Assembly: GCA_029263415.1 (NCBI GenBank) | Contig: JAJCXN010000004.1 | Span: forward strand, 62,001 to 126,000 | Direction: 5' to 3' | Source: Acidobacteriota bacterium | Lineage (GTDB): Bacteria > Acidobacteriota > Thermoanaerobaculia > Multivoradales > Multivoraceae | DNA length: 64,000 nucleotides | Part shown: positions 59,365-64,000 of the stretch, one piece after another | Numbering within the stretch: position 1 is the first letter of the stretch | Layout: every line of letters starts with the position of its first letter | Notes under the pieces: model-generated | Databases searched by the model: none | Told to the model about the DNA's origin: nothing | What the model saw: the letters and a program-made list of their open reading frames with translations, nothing else | Translations under genes and position numbers: made by a program

Positions 59365-62079
59365 ATGAAAAATTCATTTGGCACCCACTCCACACTCCAA
59401 GTCGGAGATCGCGGATACGAAATTGCACGCATCCCCGCGCTCGAGGAGCGCGGCTTTCACCCGGATCGACTGCCCTTCGCGCTCAAGATCTTGCTTGAAA
59501 ATCTCCTTCGCCGCGAAGACGGCCGCGTGGTGCCGGCAGGTGACATCGAAGCCCTGCTCAACTGGGACGCCAAAGCAACGCCCAGTACAGAGATCGCATT
59601 CATGCCAGCGCGTGTCCTGTTGCAGGACTTCACCGGGGTGCCTGCGATCGTCGATCTCGCTGCCATGCGGGATGCCATGGTGTCGATGGGTGGGGATCCG
59701 AAGAAGATCAATCCGTTGCAACCCGCGGAATTGGTGATCGATCACTCAGTCCAAGTCGATGAATACGGCAGCGACGCCGCGCTCTTGATCAACGCCGGCA
59801 AGGAATTCGAACGCAACGAGGAGCGCTACTTGTTCCTTCGCTGGGGTCAGAGCGCTTTTGAGAACTTCCGGGTGGTGCCACCCGCAACCGGAATCGTGCA
59901 CCAGGTCAACCTCGAGTATCTTGCGCGTGGCGTGATGGGGCTTGAGGGGGGCAACTTTGCCTACCCCGACACGTTGGTGGGCACCGATTCCCACACCACC
60001 ATGATCAATGGTTTGGGTGTGTTGGGTTGGGGTGTGGGCGGCATCGAGGCGGAAGCCGCCATGCTCGGGCAGCCAATCTCGATGCTGATCCCGCAGGTTG
60101 TGGGTTTCCGCTTGGTCGGAACGTTGCGCACTGGGTCAACCGCGACCGATCTCGTACTACGCGTGGTGGAGCTGCTGAGAGAGAAGGGTGTGGTCGGCAA
60201 GTTCGTTGAGTTCTTCGGCTCGGGCCTCGCTGGTCTGCGCCTAGCGGATCGGGCTACGATCGCAAATATGGCGCCTGAGTACGGTGCGACCTGCGGCATC
60301 TTCCCCATCGACGCGCAGTCGATCGACTACCTGCGATTCACCGGTCGGAGTGTCGATCAGGTGGCTTTGGCTGAGGCCTATGCGAAGGAGCAAGGCCTTT
60401 ATCACACGGCAGATTCGCCTGAGCCAGAGTACAGCGACACCCTCGAGCTCGACCTCGGTACTGTGGTGCCGAGCCTCGCAGGGCCGAAGCGTCCACAGGA
60501 CCGTATCGCTTTGACCGACATGAAGGAGCAGTTCCTGGCCGATCTGCCCTCGCTGAAAGGCGGCGGCAAGACCGTGCAATTGGGCGGTTCTGCGGCGCCT
60601 GAGGTTCCGCCCACGAAGGTCAGCGCCACTCTGGGCGACGACACATTCGAGCTCGGGCACGGTGCGGTGGTGATCGCTGCGATCACCAGTTGCACCAACA
60701 CTTCGAACCCCGACGTCATGGTTGCCGCCGGACTGTTGGCGAAGAAGGCCGTCGAGGCCGGGCTGAGCACCAAGCCGTGGGTTAAGACATCGCTCGCTCC
60801 AGGATCCAAAGTGGTCACCGAGTATCTTGAACATGCTGGGTTGATGCCGTTTCTTGAGCAGCTCAATTTTCACACCGTGGGCTACGGTTGTACCACCTGC
60901 ATCGGCAACAGCGGACCGCTGCGCACTCCGATCTCTGATGCGATCGCCGAGAGCAGCTTGGTGGCGACTTCGGTTCTATCCGGCAACCGCAACTTTGAGG
61001 GCCGGATCAGTTCAGAAGTCCGAGCCAACTACTTGGCGTCGCCACCCTTAGTGGTCGCCTATGCGCTTGCTGGCACTGTCGATATCGATCTCGATACCGA
61101 GCCCCTAGGCGAGGGCCCAGATGGCCCCGTTTACCTGAGCGATCTGTGGCCCACCGCAGACGAAGTGAAGCACGCGGTCGAGACATCGGTGCGTTCCGAG
61201 ATGTTCGTAGAGCAGTACGCGAGCGTGTTCGAGGGCAGTGAGGAGTGGCGCAGTTTGGCCATTCCTAAAGGCGAAACCTACGAATGGGCAGAGGAGTCTA
61301 CATACGTGCGCCTACCGCCGTTCTTCGTCGATCTGCCCCGGGAGCCTTCAGCAGTGAGCGATCTCGATGGTGCGCGCGTTCTGGCTCTGCTCGGAGACAG
61401 CGTGACAACGGACCACATTTCGCCAGCGGGTGCGATCAGCCCGGACAGTCCGGCCGGTCGCTACCTGGTTGAGCACGGCGTCGCGTCGGCTGACTTCAAC
61501 AGCTACGGCTCCCGGCGCGGCAACCACGAGGTCATGATGCGAGGGACGTTCGCTAACGTGCGTCTGCGCAATCGGCTAGTGCCTGGAGTCGAAGGTGGTT
61601 ACACACGCTACTTTGGTACTGACGAACAAATGTCGATCTACGACGCTGCCATGAAGTATCAAGCAGACGGCACGCCGCTGGTGGTGCTTGCTGGCGCTGA
61701 ATACGGCACCGGCTCCTCGCGTGATTGGGCGGCAAAGGGTTCTACTTTGCTGGGGATCAAGGCGGTGATCGCCAAGAGTTTCGAGCGCATCCATCGCAGC
61801 AACCTGATCGGTATGGGCGTCGCGCCCATCGAGTTCAAGCCTGGCGATAGTGCTGAGTCGCTTGGCCTCAACGGTGAAGAGACTTTCGCGATCAGCGGGC
61901 TAGCAGCTGCCTTCGACGGCGGTCTGAAGTCGCAACCCACGGTCGTCGTCACGGCGACAGGCGCTGCTGGTACGACCAGCTTTGACGCGACGCTGCGACT
62001 CGATACTCCTCAGGAGGGCGAGTACTACCGTCACGGCGGCATCCTGCAATACGTGCTGCGTGAGCTGCTCGCAACCTAA
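59365..62079 (+). CDS. acnA: Aconitate hydratase (AcnA type)
   Basis: 904 residues, the AcnA/IRP1-type length. The 4Fe-4S ligands are Cys443 (ITSCTNTSN), Cys509 and Cys512 ([10 protein letters not shown]). Other signatures are [45 protein letters not shown], and the swivel domain with [18 protein letters not shown] and [16 protein letters not shown]. It isomerises citrate to isocitrate in the TCA cycle. Start ATG 59365 (MKNSFGTH) is preferred over upstream ATGs with unconserved residues. It is followed by queE two bases later and citrate synthase beyond, so the TCA genes flank queE. Confidence 0.95.
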   Translation: MKNSFGTHSTLQVGDRGYEIARIPALEERGFHPDRLPFALKILLENLLRREDGRVVPAGDIEALLNWDAKATPSTEIAFMPARVLLQDFTGVPAIVDLAAMRDAMVSMGGDPKKINPLQPAELVIDHSVQVDEYGSDAALLINAGKEFERNEERYLFLRWGQSAFENFRVVPPATGIVHQVNLEYLARGVMGLEGGNFAYPDTLVGTDSHTTMINGLGVLGWGVGGIEAEAAMLGQPISMLIPQVVGFRLVGTLRTGSTATDLVLRVVELLREKGVVGKFVEFFGSGLAGLRLADRATIANMAPEYGATCGIFPIDAQSIDYLRFTGRSVDQVALAEAYAKEQGLYHTADSPEPEYSDTLELDLGTVVPSLAGPKRPQDRIALTDMKEQFLADLPSLKGGGKTVQLGGSAAPEVPPTKVSATLGDDTFELGHGAVVIAAITSCTNTSNPDVMVAAGLLAKKAVEAGLSTKPWVKTSLAPGSKVVTEYLEHAGLMPFLEQLNFHTVGYGCTTCIGNSGPLRTPISDAIAESSLVATSVLSGNRNFEGRISSEVRANYLASPPLVVAYALAGTVDIDLDTEPLGEGPDGPVYLSDLWPTADEVKHAVETSVRSEMFVEQYASVFEGSEEWRSLAIPKGETYEWAEESTYVRLPPFFVDLPREPSAVSDLDGARVLALLGDSVTTDHISPAGAISPDSPAGRYLVEHGVASADFNSYGSRRGNHEVMMRGTFANVRLRNRLVPGVEGGYTRYFGTDEQMSIYDAAMKYQADGTPLVVLAGAEYGTGSSRDWAAKGSTLLGIKAVIAKSFERIHRSNLIGMGVAPIEFKPGDSAESLGLNGEETFAISGLAAAFDGGLKSQPTVVVTATGAAGTTSFDATLRLDTPQEGEYYRHGGILQYVLRELLAT

Positions 62080-62080
62080 G

Positions 62081-62779
62081 GTGGAAGGGCGCGGCTCGAG
62101 CCTGACGCCAGCGCTCACCGTTCTCGGCCTGCCGGCGGTGAAACGCTTGCGCGTCAATGAGATTTTCTATTCGCTACAGGGCGAGTCGACTCAGGTCGGC
62201 CGTCCCTGCGTGTTGGTGCGCCTCACCGGCTGCCAGATGCGTTGTCGGTGGTGTGACAGCGAGTACTCGTTCTACGAGGGTGAATGGAAGACCCTTGAGG
62301 AAGTGGAGCGCGCGGTGTCTGAGTTCAGTTGCCGACTGATCGAACTCACCGGCGGCGAACCGTTGCTTCAGCCGGGCGCTCGCCCCTTGATGAAGCGGCT
62401 GTGTGAGGCCGGCTACGAGGTCATGCTCGAAACTGGTGGCGGCGTCGATATCTCAGGCATCGACCCAAGAGTTCGCCGGATCGTCGACGTCAAGTGCCCA
62501 GGGTCCGGGGAAGCCGCCAACAATCGGTTCGCCAACCTGGATTTGCTGACTCCGCGGGATGAGGTCAAGTTCGTTCTGGCCGATCGTGCCGACTACGAAT
62601 GGGCCCAGAAACTCGTGAGGGAGCGCGGCCTCTGCGAGACCTGCCCGGTTCACTTCGCGCCTGTCGAAGGCGAGCTCGATGCCCAAGTCCTGGCTGACTG
62701 GATCCTGACCGATCACTTGGATGTGCGCCTGGCTGGGCAGCTTCACAAGCGGCTGTGGGGAGATGCGCGCGGGGTTTGA
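62081..62779 (+). CDS. queE: 7-carboxy-7-deazaguanine synthase (radical SAM)
   Basis: About 232 residues. The radical-SAM cluster motif is C51xxxC55xxC58 in LTGCQMRCRWCDSEYSF. Conserved QueE stretches are IFYSLQGESTQVGRPCVLVRLTGC, LTGGEPLLQPGARPLM and VDVKCPGSGEAANNRF, with PRDEVKFVLADRADYEWA. QueE makes 7-carboxy-7-deazaguanine in preQ0/queuosine synthesis. QueC, QueD and QueF are not in the window. GTG at 62081 is two bases after the aconitase stop; GTG at 62138 is another possible start. Confidence 0.9.
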   Translation: MEGRGSSLTPALTVLGLPAVKRLRVNEIFYSLQGESTQVGRPCVLVRLTGCQMRCRWCDSEYSFYEGEWKTLEEVERAVSEFSCRLIELTGGEPLLQPGARPLMKRLCEAGYEVMLETGGGVDISGIDPRVRRIVDVKCPGSGEAANNRFANLDLLTPRDEVKFVLADRADYEWAQKLVRERGLCETCPVHFAPVEGELDAQVLADWILTDHLDVRLAGQLHKRLWGDARGV

Positions 62780-62798
62780 ACCGATCGGCCAATTGCCC

Positions 62799-62825
62799 TG
62801 CTACAATCCGCCATCCGTCGATGGC
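62799..62825 (+). promoter_or_regulatory. Extended -10 promoter of gltA with a start-site hairpin
   Basis: TG-C-TACAAT (62799-62807) is a good extended -10 element; a -35-like TTGAAC (62776-62781) sits 20 bases upstream, too far to count. GCCATC (62810-62815) and GATGGC (62820-62825) form a six-base hairpin near the predicted start. The message would have a leader of about 200 bases before gltA, otherwise featureless. Confidence 0.4.
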
Positions 62826-63011
62826 GATCCCACAGAGCATGCGTGCAGATCCTGGGCGAACTTGACTCGACACTAGTCTTCGAGAGCTTTGATGCAGCAC
62901 TGGTCTTGAGCCCTTGGGCTTCAGGGCCGGACCGCCAGCAGCGCGAGACCCAACTTCGTCCGCCTGCACCTCTCGAACTCAATCCAAACGGACACCCGGT
63001 GAAGGAGTGCC

Positions 63012-64000
63012 ATGTCTTCGTCAGCTAAGTTGATCCTCAACGATCAAGAGTGTGAGTTTCCTATTATCGAAGGTTCCGAAGGTGAGATCGGGCTTAGTAT
63101 CCGTTCGCTTCGAGGCGCCACCGGCGCCATTACTCTTGACCCGGGTTACGGCAATACCGGCTCCTGTCGCAGTGCGATCACCTTCATCGACGGCGAGAAG
63201 GGCATCTTGCGCTATCGCGGATACCCAATTGAAGAGCTTGCCCAGTCGTCGAACTTCGTCGAGATCTGCCATCTGCTGGTGCACGAGGAGCTGCCCAACG
63301 CGCCACAGCTCGCCGAGTTCACCAACCTGCTAACACGCCACAGCATGCTCCACGAAGACATGAAGAAGTTCTTCGAGGGATATCCGAAGACCGCTCATCC
63401 AATGTCGATCTTGTCGTCGATGATTTCGTCCCTAGGCACCTTCTACGCAGAGGATGAAGACTCACTCGAACTCAACATCATCCGTTTGATCTCGAAGATC
63501 CCGACAATTGCGGCGTTGTCCTACAAGAAGGCGATCGGTCAGCCGGCGGTCTATCCGCGCAACGACCTCGACTACACCTCGAATTTCCTGCACATGATGT
63601 TCGCGGTTCCGGCCGAGGCTTACGAGGTCCCGGAAGTTGTAGCCAAGGCGCTCGACATGCTGCTGATCCTGCACGCTGACCACGAGCAGAACTGCTCCAC
63701 CTCGACTGCACGCATGGTAGGTAGCTCGGGTGCGTCGCTGTTTGCGTCTATTTCTGCTGCGATCAGCGCGCTCTCAGGACCTCTCCACGGCGGTGCCAAC
63801 CAGAAGGTGATTGAGCAGCTCAAGATGATCGAGGCGGATGGCGGAGACTTCCAGAAGTACGTCAACAAGGCCAAGGACAAGAACGACGATTTCCGCCTCA
63901 TGGGCTTTGGTCATCGTGTTTACAAGAACTTCGATCCGCGCTCGCGCATCCTCAAGGGAGAGGCCGACAAGGTGCTCGAAAACTTGGGCGTTGATGATCC
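63012..64000 (+). CDS. gltA: Citrate synthase (cut by the right edge)
   Basis: The frame starts at ATG 63012 and remains open to the window end, giving 329 residues of a usual 430. Type II (hexameric) citrate synthase features are ITLDPGYGNTGSCRSAITF, LRYRGYPIEELAQSS, His224 in LHADHEQN, SGPLHGGANQKV and His301 in GFGHRVYKNFDPRS, with the catalytic Asp expected beyond the edge. It condenses acetyl-CoA and oxaloacetate. Downstream of acnA and queE, it is transcribed in the same direction, perhaps from its own promoter near 62800. Confidence 0.95.
   Translation, partial: MSSSAKLILNDQECEFPIIEGSEGEIGLSIRSLRGATGAITLDPGYGNTGSCRSAITFIDGEKGILRYRGYPIEELAQSSNFVEICHLLVHEELPNAPQLAEFTNLLTRHSMLHEDMKKFFEGYPKTAHPMSILSSMISSLGTFYAEDEDSLELNIIRLISKIPTIAALSYKKAIGQPAVYPRNDLDYTSNFLHMMFAVPAEAYEVPEVVAKALDMLLILHADHEQNCSTSTARMVGSSGASLFASISAAISALSGPLHGGANQKVIEQLKMIEADGGDFQKYVNKAKDKNDDFRLMGFGHRVYKNFDPRSRILKGEADKVLENLGVDD

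Overview
The window looks like one chromosomal stretch of a G+C-rich (about 60% by eye), diderm bacterium. LpxK and WaaA (Kdo2-lipid A), an ExbB/ExbD/TonB set, a secretin, AlgH-type YqgE and many TPR proteins all point to an outer membrane. The mix of ExbB plus two ExbD plus TonB, a DUF4388 protein, an MXAN_5187-like domain, a secretin with a cohesin-like tail and a sigma-54-linked pilin locus is typical of Acidobacteriota or Myxococcota-grade lineages. I lean to Acidobacteriota but cannot prove it from sequence alone. Almost everything is dense, intact, housekeeping-type coding sequence. I see no prophage, insertion sequence, CRISPR array, tRNA or rRNA.

Layout. 1-1.7 kb: TldD/PmbA-like pair (minus; the second gene runs off the left edge). 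1.8-5.1 kb: acyl-CoA carboxylase carboxyltransferase, a repeat-rich non-coding stretch, then purE-rpiB. 5.1-7.9 kb: folC (minus), yebC and ruvC. 7.9-11 kb: a long, strongly structured leader followed by exbB-exbD-exbD-tonB. 11.2-13.5 kb: DUF4388 protein and a secreted TPR protein. 13.7-16.8 kb: ftsX, ftsE, gatB (minus). 16.9-19.2 kb: PgeF-like protein converging on rlmN and a small acidic protein. 19.4-22.6 kb: phosphotransferase, tatA, TPR protein and MXAN_5187-like protein. 22.8-25.5 kb: selA and an NtrC-type regulator.

25.6-32.4 kb (minus) is a type IV pilin locus: major pilin with a near-consensus sigma-54 promoter and its own terminator, M20 peptidase, prepilin peptidase, NtrB/PilS-like kinase, a minor pseudopilin and a FxLYD-like protein. 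The NtrC-type regulator at 24.2 kb is the obvious partner of the kinase. 32.4-39 kb: membrane-anchored M20 peptidase, a GT-C-like membrane protein, a UbiA-family decaprenylphosphate phosphoribosyltransferase-like enzyme and a YfhO-like giant membrane protein, suggesting polyprenyl-phosphate-dependent envelope glycosylation. 39-41.2 kb: biotin carboxylase and biotin carrier, which with the gene at 1.8 kb make a complete three-polypeptide acyl-CoA carboxylase. 41.3-43.7 kb: lpxK-waaA (minus).

44-57.8 kb is the most distinctive part: a co-directional run of ECF sigma factor, zinc-finger anti-sigma, secretin-N-like protein, GspF, GspE, PilM-, PilN-, PilO- and PilP-like proteins, a lipoprotein-like secretin with a cohesin-like tail, three pseudopilins and dut. 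It mixes type II secretion and type IV pilus parts behind its own sigma/anti-sigma pair. The prepilin peptidase at 29 kb probably processes its pseudopilins. 57.8-59.1 kb: a small conserved protein, Nudix hydrolase and YqgE (minus). 59.4-64 kb: aconitase, queE and a citrate synthase cut by the right edge.

Besides genes, the main unexplained signals are the structured leader before exbB, hairpins at exbB-exbD and exbD-exbD junctions, a nested stem-loop before the TPR gene at 12.4 kb, the sigma-54 promoter and upstream inverted repeat at the pilin gene, and low-complexity repeats at 3.5 kb and 43.9 kb.
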